NCBI RefSeq assembly: GCF_036013645.1
Contig: NZ_CP107869.1
Span: 9,238,001-9,302,000 of the forward strand
Direction: 5' to 3'
DNA: 64,000 nt
From: Streptomyces sp. NBC_00490
GTDB lineage: Bacteria; Actinomycetota; Actinomycetes; Streptomycetales; Streptomycetaceae
Shown: positions 52,273 through 61,650 of the stretch, piece after piece
Position numbering within the stretch: the first letter of the stretch is position 1
How the letters are laid out: every line of letters begins with the position of its first letter
The notes under the pieces: generated by a model
The model's database searches: none
The model's input: the letters and a program-made list of their open reading frames with translations, nothing else
What the model was told of the DNA's origin: nothing
Position numbers and translations under genes: made by a program

Positions 52273-52298
52273 TATGAGCTCATAAGGCTACTTTATGA
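52273..52298. promoter_or_regulatory. Three TTATGA half-sites between fprA and the sigma gene
   Basis: TATGAGCTCATA is a perfect 12-bp palindrome; its right half overlaps a second dyad, TCATAA, seven bases, TTATGA. Three copies of the half-site within 26 bases suggest a multi-site operator. Which of the two divergent genes it serves is unknown. Confidence 0.4.
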
Positions 52299-52398
52299 CC
52301 TCGACGGGCTGTGCGGGCACTCTCCCATGCCGGACGGGAACTCGATCGCGGGCATCGGCCAACAGCAGTCGACCATGCCCATGACTTGAGGGAACCGC

Positions 52399-53052
52399 AT
52401 GCAATCGACAGGCGATCCGAGCGTCGCAGACCTTCCCGACGTCGTCCCACGCGACGGCGTCGAGTCCGACGCCTCGGTCGTCGAGCGTTCGCGGGAGGAG
52501 CCCGATGCCTTCGAGATCCTCTTCCACCGCTACGCCGACGACATCCACCGCTACGCGGCCCGACGGCTCGGCGCCGAGGCGGCCGACGACCTGATGGCCG
52601 AGACCTTCGTCATCGCGTTCCAGCAGCGCCACCGCTACGACCTGTCCCGGCCACACGCCCGCCCGTGGCTCTACGGGATCGTCACCAACCTCGTCGGCCA
52701 GCACCGGCGCGCCGAGGCGCGACGGTTGAGGGCGTTCTCGCGCGTCGCCTCGACGGGGGCCGGTGACGGCGGCGAGGCGCTGGCCGACCGGGTCGTGGCG
52801 AAGGTCGGCGCCGAGCACTCCCGCGCCCAACTGGCAGGTGCGCTCGCCAAGTTGCCCGCACGCTACCGGGACGTGCTGCTGGTGATCGCCTGGGGCGATC
52901 TCGACTACGCCGAGGCCGCGGAGGCCCTCGGCATCCCCGTGGGCACCGTGCGCTCACGGCTCAACCGGGCGCGGACCAGGCTGCGCGACGCACTGGGCGG
53001 GGCGGACCCCACAGCCCTTCACGAGGAGAACGAGGAGACCGACCGTGGATGA
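52399..53052 (+). CDS. ECF-type RNA polymerase sigma factor
   Basis: This 217-residue protein has sigma region 2 (FEILFHRYADDIHRYAARRLGAEAADDLMAETFVIAF... RPWLYGIVTNLVGQHRR, about 35-105) and region 4 (ALAKLPARYRDVLLVIAWGDLDYAEAAEALGIPVGTVRSRLNRARTRLR, about 145-195). There is no region 3. ATG 52399 has GAGGG about seven bases upstream. Its end overlaps the next gene by eight bases, as in many actinobacterial ECF/CU044_5270 pairs. The overlapping partner is likely a regulator or anti-sigma-like protein. Confidence 0.9.
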   Translation: MQSTGDPSVADLPDVVPRDGVESDASVVERSREEPDAFEILFHRYADDIHRYAARRLGAEAADDLMAETFVIAFQQRHRYDLSRPHARPWLYGIVTNLVGQHRRAEARRLRAFSRVASTGAGDGGEALADRVVAKVGAEHSRAQLAGALAKLPARYRDVLLVIAWGDLDYAEAAEALGIPVGTVRSRLNRARTRLRDALGGADPTALHEENEETDRG

Positions 53053-54043
53053 CCTCACTGTGGTGCGCGAGTTCGAGGCCGACGTGGCCCCGCTCACCGA
53101 CGACGCCCGTTTCGCCGCCCGCGCCCGGCTGCGGCGTGAAATCGTCCGGGACGGCCGCTCGGGCGCGCTGTCCCGGCGGCTGATGCTCAGGGTCGCGGTG
53201 GTGGGGACCGCCACGGCGGCCGTCGCCGGTGGCGTGGTCGTGGCCGCCCGGCACGACGGAGACGGGGGCGCGGACACCTCGCGGATGGCGACGATGAGCG
53301 CGGCCGAGCTGCTGCACAAGGCCGCGGCGCGATCCCGTGCCGACAGCGCCGGGACGCCGGTCCCGCGCGACGACCAGTACGTCTACACCAAGATGTTCAT
53401 CACCCGGACCTTTGTGAAGGGCGGGAAGCACCGGACCTGGACGGACGAGAGCTGGATGTCCGTGGACGGCTCCAAGCCCTCCCGGCGCCAGGAGTACGGC
53501 AAGGTCCACCGCGATCCGCCGCTCGGCAGGAACGAGGTGATGTGGCCGCCGACCCAGTACGCCAAGCTGGCGGAGTGGCCGACGGACCCGGACAAGCTCC
53601 TGGACAGGCTGCGGATGGGCTTGAGCACCGACGACAAGCGGGTGAATGCGTCGGTGGGATCGGACAAGGCCCGGGAGGCGCCGATGAGCCAGGCCGACAT
53701 CGACGCCATGGCGTTCGCCAACGCCGTCCAGTTCTTCGTGGTTCCGCGGATCATGCCGCCCGGGCTGGAGGCGGCCACGTTCGAGGCGGTCGCCCGGATC
53801 CCCGGCATCCGGATCGACCGCGAGGCGGTGGACGGCCTCGGCCGCAAGGGAGTGGCCGTCTCCTACCCGAAGTTCGACTTCGCGTTCATCTTCGACGCGA
53901 CGGACTACGCGTACCTGGGGCTGCGTCTGAAGGGGAGCACCGCGGTCGTCGTCGACGGGAAGTTCCAGCATCGCGACCGGTACCACGAGATGCGTGCCCG
54001 GGAGGAGTTGGGCGTCGTGGACCGCATCGGTCAGCGTCCGTAG
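53045..54043 (+). CDS. CU044_5270-family membrane protein, sigma-linked
   Basis: This 332-residue protein has a cytoplasmic N-terminus (MDDLTVVREFEADVAPLTDDARFAARARLRREI), one membrane helix at about 48-68 and an extracytoplasmic domain with YVYTKMFITRTFVKGGKHRTWTDESWMS. It fits the CU044_5270 family, almost always encoded with ECF sigma factors. The N-terminus may bind the sigma factor and the external part may sense a signal; neither role is proved. The start overlaps the sigma gene, so both are made together. Confidence 0.82.
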   Translation: MDDLTVVREFEADVAPLTDDARFAARARLRREIVRDGRSGALSRRLMLRVAVVGTATAAVAGGVVVAARHDGDGGADTSRMATMSAAELLHKAAARSRADSAGTPVPRDDQYVYTKMFITRTFVKGGKHRTWTDESWMSVDGSKPSRRQEYGKVHRDPPLGRNEVMWPPTQYAKLAEWPTDPDKLLDRLRMGLSTDDKRVNASVGSDKAREAPMSQADIDAMAFANAVQFFVVPRIMPPGLEAATFEAVARIPGIRIDREAVDGLGRKGVAVSYPKFDFAFIFDATDYAYLGLRLKGSTAVVVDGKFQHRDRYHEMRAREELGVVDRIGQRP

Positions 54044-54068
54044 CCGGGACCGCGGTGCTCCGGGACGG

Positions 54069-54887
54069 TCAGCCGATGTGGTAACTGTCCCCGTACACCT
54101 TCCAGTCCAGCGGCGGGTTCAGGTCGAGGTTGCCCGCGCGCAGGAAGACCCGCTGGGCGGTGTCGACGCGGCTGGTGTCGCTGTGGGCCTCCTCCTGCTT
54201 CATGGCCCACACCCGCGCGTCCAGGAAGGCATGCAGGTAGGTGACCTCGTCGCCGCCCTGGGCCGGGGGCCTGGCCTGGTTCAGGGCGCGCTTTCGGATG
54301 TTGCGGAAGCTGGTCGGGTCGCTGCCGTCGCCGTGCATCACGATGGCGTCGTAGTAGGCGAACTGGCCCAGCACGCGCAGCCCGTCGGCCTTGCCCTGGC
54401 GCACGGCCGGGGTGAAGTACACGCGGTCGCGCTCGTCGTTCTGCGCCTGCCGGAACGCCTGGTCCTGGGCGGCCCGGCGCCAGTCCCGGGGGAAGTCCGG
54501 GTCGAGTCCGGCGTGCGAGTCGGTGCCGTCGACCCGGCGGAGCGCCGGCAGGTAGCGGGCGAGGACATTGCCGGGGCGGCGGTCGGCGTACAGCTCGACG
54601 AGGTCGAGCATGTCGCCGGTGCCGGAGCAGAAGCCGATGATGCCGGCGGTGTAGCCGCGGCCGTCGCCGATGTCCTCGATGTACCGGTACTGCGCCTTCC
54701 AGTCGAGCGAGGAGTTCTCCGCGCTCGACACCAGCTGCATGGCGATCTCCTTCTTCGCCGGGTCGTCGAGTCCCGTCGCGGTCGTGCGGGCCGCGGCGGC
54801 TGGGGAGGTGAGCAGGGGTGCTGTGGCGAGGGACGCGCCGATCAGGGTGAGGACGGTGCGGCGCGAGGCGTGCGTGGGGTGTTTCAC
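54069..54887 (-). CDS. csnA: Secreted GH46 chitosanase
   Basis: This 272-residue protein has a Tat-like signal (ASRRTVLTLIGAS, cleavage near 34) and a GH46 chitosanase domain. The acid catalyst Glu57 in SSAENSSLDW and the general base Asp75 in GDGRGYTAG are separated by 18 residues, exactly as the E22/D40 pair of the Streptomyces N174 enzyme. It cuts beta-1,4-glucosamine chains outside the cell. GGAG lies five bases before the GTG start. A ROK-like dyad lies about 50 bases upstream. Products would be chito-oligomers that need an importer. Confidence 0.95.
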   Translation of the reverse strand: MKHPTHASRRTVLTLIGASLATAPLLTSPAAAARTTATGLDDPAKKEIAMQLVSSAENSSLDWKAQYRYIEDIGDGRGYTAGIIGFCSGTGDMLDLVELYADRRPGNVLARYLPALRRVDGTDSHAGLDPDFPRDWRRAAQDQAFRQAQNDERDRVYFTPAVRQGKADGLRVLGQFAYYDAIVMHGDGSDPTSFRNIRKRALNQARPPAQGGDEVTYLHAFLDARVWAMKQEEAHSDTSRVDTAQRVFLRAGNLDLNPPLDWKVYGDSYHIG

Positions 54888-54934
54888 GGCGGCTCCAAAG
54901 GGAGGTGGGGGGTGGGGAGTTGGCCGTACGTGAA

Positions 54935-54957
54935 CTGATAGGAAGGTTTACTATCAG
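54935..54957. promoter_or_regulatory. ROK-like operator before the chitosanase gene
   Basis: CTGATAG, nine bases, CTATCAG form a perfect 7-bp dyad. The inside reads GGAAGGTTTA, and ATAGGAAG...TTTACTAT resembles TTAGGAAG...TTAACTAA of the site at 1298-1321. Chitosanase genes of Streptomyces are known to be repressed by the ROK protein CsnR, so a ROK repressor is the likely binder. Confidence 0.6.
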
Positions 54958-55019
54958 AGCCACGACACAATGAGAACCCGTCGCGTCAAAGGTTCGTACC
55001 TATGAACAAGGTGTGCCGG

Positions 55020-57698
55020 TTACGGCAGCGGCTGCTCCGCCCAGATGACCTTGCCCTCGGGTGTGTACCGCGTGCCCCAGCGCTCGGCGAGCTGCGCGAC
55101 GAGGAACAGGCCGCGGCCGCCCTCGTCCGTCATCGCCGCGTACCGCAGATGGGGCGAGGTGCTGCTGCTGTCGAAGACCTCGCAGATCAGGCTGCGGTCG
55201 CGCAGCACCCGCACGCGGATGGGCTCGCCGCCGTACCGGATCGCGTTGGTCACCAGCTCGCTCAGGATCAGCTCGGTGGCGAACTCCAGCTCCTCCAGCC
55301 CCCATCGGGACAGCTGCCGGGTGACGTCGGCGCGCACCTGTGCGACGGCCGCCGGGTCGGACGGCACGTCCCACTCGGCGACCTGGTCCGCGCCGAGCGC
55401 CCGGGTGCGGGCCACGATCAGGGCGATGTCGTCGACGGCCCGGGAGGTGAGCCGGGAGTCGAGCACGGTCCGGCAGGTGTCCTCCGGCGACTCACCGGCC
55501 CGCTCCAGGGCGGTCCGCAGGAGTTCCAGACCTACGTCGATGTCCCGCTCCCGGTCCTCGACCAGCCCGTCCGTGTAGAGCACGAGACGGCTGCCCTCGG
55601 CCAGTTCGAGGTCGGCCGTCTCGAACGGCAGCCCGCCGAGACCCAGCGGGGGACCCGCGGGCACGTCCGGGAACTCCACGCTGCCGTCCGGGTGGATCAG
55701 GGCGGGCGGCGGGTGTCCGGCGCGGGCGACGGTGCAGATCCGGGAGACCGGGTCGTAGACGGCGTACAGACAGGTCGCTCCGGTGACCGGGGCGCTGTCG
55801 CCGTCCTGGGTCTCGTCCTGGTCGATGCGGCTGACCAGTTCGTCCAGCAGGACCAGCAGTTCGTCGGGCGGCAGGTCGAGGGCGGAGAAGTTGTGGACCG
55901 CGGTACGCAGCCGGCCCATCGTCGCCGCCGCGTACAGTCCGTGGCCGACGACGTCCCCGACGATCAGCGCCACGCGCGCGCCGGACAGCGGCAGGACGTC
56001 GAACCAGTCGCCGCCCACCCCCGCCTGCGCGGGCAGGTAGCGATAGGCGATGTCGAGGGCGTTCTGCTCGGGCAGGTTGCGCGGCAGCAGACTGCGTTGC
56101 AGCGTCACCGCCATGGTGTGCTCGCGGGTGTAGCGGCGGGCGTTGTCGATGGAGACCGCGGCCCGGGCCACCAGCTCCTCCGCCAGGGCGAGTTCGTCGG
56201 TGTCGAAGGGCTCGGGCTTCTCCGAGCGCCAGAAGTTGACCACACCCAGGACCAGGGCGCCCGCGCGCAGCGGCACCGCGATCAGCGAGTGGATGCCGAA
56301 CTCCAGGACCTGCGCGGTCCGTTCGAGGTCCTGGGCCCGCCAGCCGGGGGACTCGGCCAGACGCGCTTCGAGGACAGCCTGCCCGGAGTGCAGCGCGCGG
56401 ATCTGCGGCGAGGACGCGACCAGCCGCATCCGGTCGCCCACCGAGTGGAGCGGCGCGTCCTTGCGGATCCCGCTGAACGCCGTGCGGCGCAGATCGGTGC
56501 CCGAGTCCGGCTGCCCGCCGCTCAGTACGGCGTCGAACAGGTCCACGGTGACGAAGTCCGCGAACCGGGGCACGGCCAGCTCGGCCAGTTCCTCGGCGGT
56601 CCGGGTCACGTCCAGGCTGGTGCCGATGCCCACCCCGGCGTCGTACAGCATGTTCAGGCGCTCCCGTGCCGTCTCGGCCCGGCCGGACAGGGCCCGCAGT
56701 TCCGTCGAGTCGCGCAGCGTCGCCACGCTGCCGGCCGGGCCGCCCTCCAGGTCCGTGAGCCGCTGGTTGACGGCCAGCAGCCGGTCGCCGACCAGGTGCA
56801 CCTCGTCCGTGGCGACCCGCCCCGAGGCCAGCAGGTCGGCGGTGTCCGCCGGAAGGCCGAGTTCGAGGACGTGGCGGCCCTCGGCGTCGGCGGGCAGATG
56901 GAGCAGCCGCTCGGCCTCGTCGTTGGCGAGCAACAGCACCCCCTCGCCGCTCACGATGAGCACGCCCTCGCGCACGGCGTGCAGCACCGCGTCGTGATGC
57001 TCGTACATCTTGGTCATCTCGTGCGGTCCCAGACCGTGCGTCTGGCGCCGCAGCCGCCTGCTGACCAGGGCCGTGCCCGCCGTGGCCAGGGCGAGGCCGC
57101 CCGCCGCGGCGCCCAGCAGGAGCGGCATCTGCTCGTCCGCGGTGCCGCCCACGTGCTCGGTGGTGATGCCGGCCGACACCATCCCCACGACCTTCCCGTC
57201 GGGCGCCTTGATCGGTACGACGGCCTGCACCAGCCGGCCGATGGTCCCGTCGACCTCCTCGGTCACGACCTTCCCCGCCAGTGCGGGCGCCAGGGTGCCG
57301 ACGAACTTCTTCCCGATGCGGTCCGGCTTGGGATGCGTGTAGCGGATCCCGTCGGTGTTCAGGACCACGATGAAGTCCACGCCGGTGGCCTTGCGCGCCG
57401 CTTCGGCCCGCGGCTGCAGGACCGCCGTGGGATCGGGGGCGTCGAGGGCTTCGCGGGTGCCCGGCGCGTTGGCGAACGCCTCGGCGACCGCGACCGAACG
57501 GTTGCGGGCCTCGATCGTGCTGTCGTGCCGCACCTGCAGCACCAGCGCCACCACCGCGGCCACGACCAGCAGCAGCACGATCGCGACCTGCGATACGAAC
57601 ACCTGTCCGGCTACGCTGCGTCCACCCAGCGCCGACCGGGCTTCGGCGACTCGCCCGCGCCGCGACCGGCCTGCGTCACGCTGCGAGAGTCGGGCCAT
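55020..57698 (-). CDS. CitA/DcuS-like sensor with PAS, GAF, PP2C and anti-sigma-type ATPase domains
   Basis: This 892-residue protein has membrane helices at about 31-55 and 191-212 around a single-Cache domain, then PAS (about 225-325), GAF (about 345-510), SpoIIE phosphatase (about 530-750; GGDWFDV, GDVVGHG, YTDGLVE) and a C-terminal HATPase of the RsbW/anti-sigma type (FATELILSELVTNAIRYGG). The front half resembles the Tct sensor kinase of this window. It may thus sense a carboxylate and switch an anti-anti-sigma partner both by phosphatase and kinase activities. ATG 57698. Confidence 0.9.
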   Translation of the reverse strand: MARLSQRDAGRSRRGRVAEARSALGGRSVAGQVFVSQVAIVLLLVVAAVVALVLQVRHDSTIEARNRSVAVAEAFANAPGTREALDAPDPTAVLQPRAEAARKATGVDFIVVLNTDGIRYTHPKPDRIGKKFVGTLAPALAGKVVTEEVDGTIGRLVQAVVPIKAPDGKVVGMVSAGITTEHVGGTADEQMPLLLGAAAGGLALATAGTALVSRRLRRQTHGLGPHEMTKMYEHHDAVLHAVREGVLIVSGEGVLLLANDEAERLLHLPADAEGRHVLELGLPADTADLLASGRVATDEVHLVGDRLLAVNQRLTDLEGGPAGSVATLRDSTELRALSGRAETARERLNMLYDAGVGIGTSLDVTRTAEELAELAVPRFADFVTVDLFDAVLSGGQPDSGTDLRRTAFSGIRKDAPLHSVGDRMRLVASSPQIRALHSGQAVLEARLAESPGWRAQDLERTAQVLEFGIHSLIAVPLRAGALVLGVVNFWRSEKPEPFDTDELALAEELVARAAVSIDNARRYTREHTMAVTLQRSLLPRNLPEQNALDIAYRYLPAQAGVGGDWFDVLPLSGARVALIVGDVVGHGLYAAATMGRLRTAVHNFSALDLPPDELLVLLDELVSRIDQDETQDGDSAPVTGATCLYAVYDPVSRICTVARAGHPPPALIHPDGSVEFPDVPAGPPLGLGGLPFETADLELAEGSRLVLYTDGLVEDRERDIDVGLELLRTALERAGESPEDTCRTVLDSRLTSRAVDDIALIVARTRALGADQVAEWDVPSDPAAVAQVRADVTRQLSRWGLEELEFATELILSELVTNAIRYGGEPIRVRVLRDRSLICEVFDSSSTSPHLRYAAMTDEGGRGLFLVAQLAERWGTRYTPEGKVIWAEQPLP

Positions 57699-57770
57699 GT
57701 GCCATGTCTACACTGCACGGCCCCATGAGGCGAGAGGCGTCACACACCGTCACAGAACAGCCACCGTTCC

Positions 57771-60227
57771 TCACCGCTGCCGCCTGCGGGTGGCGAGCAA
57801 CAGCGCGATGTCGTCGGGTCGCTCGACGGCCTGCCGGGCCGCCGCGGTGAGCCAGTCCGCCACACCCGCCAGACGTGCCGTGGGAGCCCCGGCCCGGGCC
57901 AGGGCCACGCGCAGCGCGCTGATGCCGTCGTCGATGTCGATGCCCGGCCGCTCGACCAGACCGTCGGTGTAGAGCGCCAGGACGGCACCCGGCTCGATCC
58001 GCAACTCCGTGACCGGGTAACGGGCGCCCGGGTCCACACCGAGCACGACGCCGCCGGGCAGGTCCAGGACGCGGGTGCTGCCGTCGGCGTTGCGCAGGAG
58101 GGGCGGCGGGTGTCCGGCGCGGGCCACCCGGGCGAGCCCGGTGACCGGGTCGAGGCGGATGTAGCAGCAACTGGCGAACTGGCCGGGGTCGAGGTCGATG
58201 AGGAGATGGTTCGTACCGCTCATCACCTCGTCGGGCGGCCGGTCGCCGAGCGCGAACGCCCTTACCGCGCTGCGCAGTTGGCCCATCGTCGCGGCGGCCT
58301 GCACACCGTGTCCCTGGACGTCCCCGATGACCAGGGCCAGACCGTCGCCCGCCTCCACGACGTCGTACCAGTCCCCGCCCACCTCCATGCCCTGGGTGCC
58401 CGGCAGATAGCGGCCCGCCGTCTCCACCAGCGGATGGTCCGTCAGACGGCGGGGGAGCAGGGCCTGTTGGAGACCACGGGCGAGCGCGGCCTCGCTCTCG
58501 TAGCGCTGTGCCTTGTCCATGGCGTGGGCGATCAGCCCGGCGAGCGCGGTGAGGACCGAGCGTTCCTCGCCGGTGAAGGTGCGGGGGCGGTCGAAGCCCA
58601 GGATGCAGGAGCCGACCGGACGCCCCGAGGCGATCAGCGGCAGGAAGGCACGGGCGCCCTCCGTCGCGTCCAGCGGGATGCCGGGGTAGGCGTCGGTGAG
58701 TTGCTGCATCGAGTCGAAGAACAGCGGCTTGCCGCTGGTGAGCGTCTCGACGCCGGGCAGATGCTCGTCGAGCCCCACGCCGTCGAACGGGGCGAGGAAC
58801 CCCGGCGGGAATCCGGACTCCCACGCCAGGTACAGATGCCGGTCCTGGAGGAGGTAGATCGCCAGCCGGCGGCCCCCGAACACGGGCAGCAGCTCCTTCA
58901 TGACCACGGCCGACACCTGACGGGCGGTGACCGCCTCGGTCAGCGCGATGGCCAGCACGATCGGGCGGTACAGCGGCGCCAGCGACGACGTACCGGTCTG
59001 GGCGGCCTCCGAGGAGTCGGCGGCCTCCGGCATCCGGCTCGTCGGCTGAACCGTGCAGGTCAGCACGTCCGGGCCGGGGTAGACGGACAGCGCGAGCCGG
59101 TCGCCCTCGTAGGCGGTGTCCGCGTCGGGCGGCCGCCGCACATGCAGATGCACCGGCTCGGGCGACAGCAGGGCGCCGCGCAGATGGTCCTCGAAGTCGG
59201 GCTGGGCCAGCCAGGGCACGCCGTCCCACAGCGGGCGGCCCAGGAGTACGTCCCGCGGCCGGTGCAGGAGCTGTGCGGCGCGGGGATTGGCGTAGGTGAC
59301 CAGCCCCAGCCGGTCCAGGCAGAAGACGCCCTCCGGCAGCAGATCGGCGGCGTCGGCCGTGGAACCGGGCCCGGGATCGAGGACGAAACCCCGGACGGGC
59401 CGTGCGCCGGACGCGGCGGTGGAGGCGTCGGGGGTCCAGAACTCGATGAGCCGCAGCCCGCCGTCCGCGGCCCGCAGATACAGCGGCAGCGACGGTGTGC
59501 TCGCGGCGGCCTCCCGCAGTGCCGCGAGGACACGCCGGGTGTCGTCGGGGGCCACGGCCCGGGCCAGCGCCTCGATCGTGCCGCCGAACTCCGTGGGGGC
59601 CACCCCCAGCAGGGCATGCAGATGCGCGTCCGCGGTGACCACGCCGGTCTCCGGATCCCAGGCGAACCGTCCGAGCCGTCCCGCCGACACCTGCGCGGTC
59701 GGCGGCCGCACGCACAGGGGTTCACCGTCCCAGGCGACCGGCTCGGTGTCCCCCAGCTCCTCGAGGCGGCGGGCCAGATCCTCCGCCACCCGCGCCACCC
59801 GTTCCCGCTCGGCCGGCACCTCGGTGGCGTCCGCGACGGAAGGACGCAGCACGGTCAGCACGCCGTAGGTCGCGGACCTCCCCACAACCGGTACGTACAA
59901 CGACCCGAACTGGAACGGCAGACCGGCCGCGAACTGCGGGTAGCGGCGCATGGTCTCCGTGGCGTTCGGCAGCACGACCTGCACCCCGAGCCGGTAGGCG
60001 TCGGCGACGGGGAACGGACGGTCGGCGTGCAGCCGCCACCACGGCCGGAACAATGGTCCCGGGAGCCCGGCGAGCACCGCCAGACGCAGCGTTCCGGGGG
60101 TGCTCGAACGCAGGTAGACGCCGCCGGCGTGACCACCGCCCGCGCCGATCGCCTCCGTCGAGGCGTCGATCAGCAGCGCGGCCAGCCGTCCCGGCGCCCG
60201 GTGCGCGTCCTCGCCGCTCCCAGTCAT
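57771..60227 (-). CDS. GAF/PAS-domain PP2C serine phosphatase
   Basis: This 818-residue soluble protein has an N-terminal GAF-like region (1-170), two PAS-like regions (about 190-300 and 300-410, with LLPEGVFCLDRLGLVTYANPRAAQLL), a second GAF (about 430-580) and a C-terminal SpoIIE domain with GGDWYDVVEAGDG, GDVQGHGVQAAATMGQL, GHPPPLLR and YTDGLVERPG. It probably dephosphorylates an anti-anti-sigma factor. ATG 60227 has AAGGCAGG upstream; the frame opens far beyond, to 61175, only because of GC-richness. It begins 73 bases before the sensor-phosphatase gene. Confidence 0.87.
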   Translation of the reverse strand: MTGSGEDAHRAPGRLAALLIDASTEAIGAGGGHAGGVYLRSSTPGTLRLAVLAGLPGPLFRPWWRLHADRPFPVADAYRLGVQVVLPNATETMRRYPQFAAGLPFQFGSLYVPVVGRSATYGVLTVLRPSVADATEVPAERERVARVAEDLARRLEELGDTEPVAWDGEPLCVRPPTAQVSAGRLGRFAWDPETGVVTADAHLHALLGVAPTEFGGTIEALARAVAPDDTRRVLAALREAAASTPSLPLYLRAADGGLRLIEFWTPDASTAASGARPVRGFVLDPGPGSTADAADLLPEGVFCLDRLGLVTYANPRAAQLLHRPRDVLLGRPLWDGVPWLAQPDFEDHLRGALLSPEPVHLHVRRPPDADTAYEGDRLALSVYPGPDVLTCTVQPTSRMPEAADSSEAAQTGTSSLAPLYRPIVLAIALTEAVTARQVSAVVMKELLPVFGGRRLAIYLLQDRHLYLAWESGFPPGFLAPFDGVGLDEHLPGVETLTSGKPLFFDSMQQLTDAYPGIPLDATEGARAFLPLIASGRPVGSCILGFDRPRTFTGEERSVLTALAGLIAHAMDKAQRYESEAALARGLQQALLPRRLTDHPLVETAGRYLPGTQGMEVGGDWYDVVEAGDGLALVIGDVQGHGVQAAATMGQLRSAVRAFALGDRPPDEVMSGTNHLLIDLDPGQFASCCYIRLDPVTGLARVARAGHPPPLLRNADGSTRVLDLPGGVVLGVDPGARYPVTELRIEPGAVLALYTDGLVERPGIDIDDGISALRVALARAGAPTARLAGVADWLTAAARQAVERPDDIALLLATRRRQR

Positions 60228-60502
60228 CGGCCTGCCTTGTCCTTGCACCGTCCCACGGGCGACACACAGCAAGAATGCGCCACGAGGGGCCTGCGGCGCA
60301 TCCGCGTGGCACAGATGCGAGGGAAGTCGGGCGGGGCGTCCGGTGCCCCGCGGCCCGAAGCCCCGGGTGCGGGGCGCGGGGCGCGGGCCCCTCCGGCGGG
60401 GCGGCCTCCACGACAGGGGCCCGCGCGCAGGACACTTGCCGGCCCCCGGTGCCCGGCCTCGTACCCGTGCGCGCTTCCGCGCTGCCCCTCCCACCCCCAG
60501 GC

Positions 60503-61609
60503 TCAGCCCGCGAGCCCCTGCAGTCCCTCGTAGGCCGCCATGACCAGTTCCAGGCCGCGCTGGTCCGACCCCGGCTGGCGCATCTGGTTCGTCACGTATG
60601 CCACCGTCAGCCGGGCGTCCGGGTCGATCATGACGAGTGAGCCGCCCCAGCCGCCCCAGCCGTATGTGGTGCCGAAGCGGCCGTAGCCGAGGCCCCAGCT
60701 CATCGGCATGCCCAGGATGCGGTCCTCGCCGGTGTACTGCTCCTCCCAGGCCCGTGCGCAGCCGGCCGGGGACAGCAGCCGGACCTCGCCCACCGTGCCC
60801 GCGCAGGCCATCGCCGACTGGACGAGGGCGACCGAGCGGGCGTTGCCGAAGCCGCTCGCCGCGGGGATCTGGGCCCGGCGCCAGGCCACGCTGTTGCCGT
60901 CCCGGAGCCGGATCCCGGTGGCCGTGGAGGGGGTCGGGTCCTGGCCCGCGGCCCCGGCGACGTAGTCCTCGTCCTGGCCGGTCGGCGGAACGGCGAGCGC
61001 GACGCGGTGGTCGTGCTCGGCGGACAGCCCCATCCGGAAGTCGGCGCCGAGCGGCCCGGCCACCTCCTCGGCGAAGTACGCGCCCGGCGTCCGGCCCGTG
61101 ATCCGGCGGAGGACCTCGCCGACGAGGAACCCCTGCGTCAGCGAGTGGTACCCGGCCGCGGTCCCGGGCTCCCACTGCGGCGCCAGCGCGGCCAGCCGGG
61201 CGGTGACCGCCGCCCAGTCGTACAGCTCCGCCACCGGCCCGTCGTAGTCCGGCAGCCCGGCGGTGTGCGAGAGGAGATGCCGTACCAGCACCTTCTCCTT
61301 GCCCGCCGCGGCGAACTCCGGCCAGTACCGGGCGACCGGCGCGTCCACGTCGAGATCACCCCGGTCCGCCAGCACCAGCGCGGACAGTGCCGTCATCGTC
61401 TTGGTGACCGACCAGACGTTGGTGACGGTGTCCCGCTCCCACGGCACCGTGCGGCCGGCGTCCGCGAAGCCGCCCCAGACGTCCACCACGGGCTCACCGT
61501 CCACGAAGACCGCGGCCGAGCCGCCGACGTCCCCGGCGTCGAGGAAACCGGCCAGCGCGTTCGGCACGGCGGTGAACAGATCGTCGTACGAGCCCCGAAT
61601 GTCTGCCAT
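60503..61609 (-). CDS. Serine hydrolase of the class C beta-lactamase/esterase family
   Basis: This 368-residue protein has the SxxK motif SVTK (Ser67, Lys70), GYHSLTQGF with the conserved Tyr near 153, and TYGWGGWGGS near 316, in the position of the KTG-like motif. It lacks a signal peptide, so it is likely a cytoplasmic esterase or peptidase (EstB-type) rather than a periplasmic antibiotic-destroying enzyme. ATG 61609. It diverges from the PAS-phosphatase gene across a region with an 18-base dyad. Confidence 0.87.
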   Translation of the reverse strand: MADIRGSYDDLFTAVPNALAGFLDAGDVGGSAAVFVDGEPVVDVWGGFADAGRTVPWERDTVTNVWSVTKTMTALSALVLADRGDLDVDAPVARYWPEFAAAGKEKVLVRHLLSHTAGLPDYDGPVAELYDWAAVTARLAALAPQWEPGTAAGYHSLTQGFLVGEVLRRITGRTPGAYFAEEVAGPLGADFRMGLSAEHDHRVALAVPPTGQDEDYVAGAAGQDPTPSTATGIRLRDGNSVAWRRAQIPAASGFGNARSVALVQSAMACAGTVGEVRLLSPAGCARAWEEQYTGEDRILGMPMSWGLGYGRFGTTYGWGGWGGSLVMIDPDARLTVAYVTNQMRQPGSDQRGLELVMAAYEGLQGLAG

Positions 61610-61650
61610 GCGCGGAATCTAGCCCGTGGGGACAGGGCCGGGGCAACCGA

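Noticed and set aside
55002..57728. Plus-strand frame of 908 codons opposite the sensor phosphatase
   Set aside because: No recognisable motif; it mirrors the high-GC codons of the real gene on the minus strand.
57771..61175. Extension of the GAF/PAS phosphatase to 1134 codons
   Set aside because: The added N-terminal part crosses the whole 60228-60502 spacer and runs out of frame through the serine hydrolase gene; ATG 60227 with a ribosome site is the natural start.
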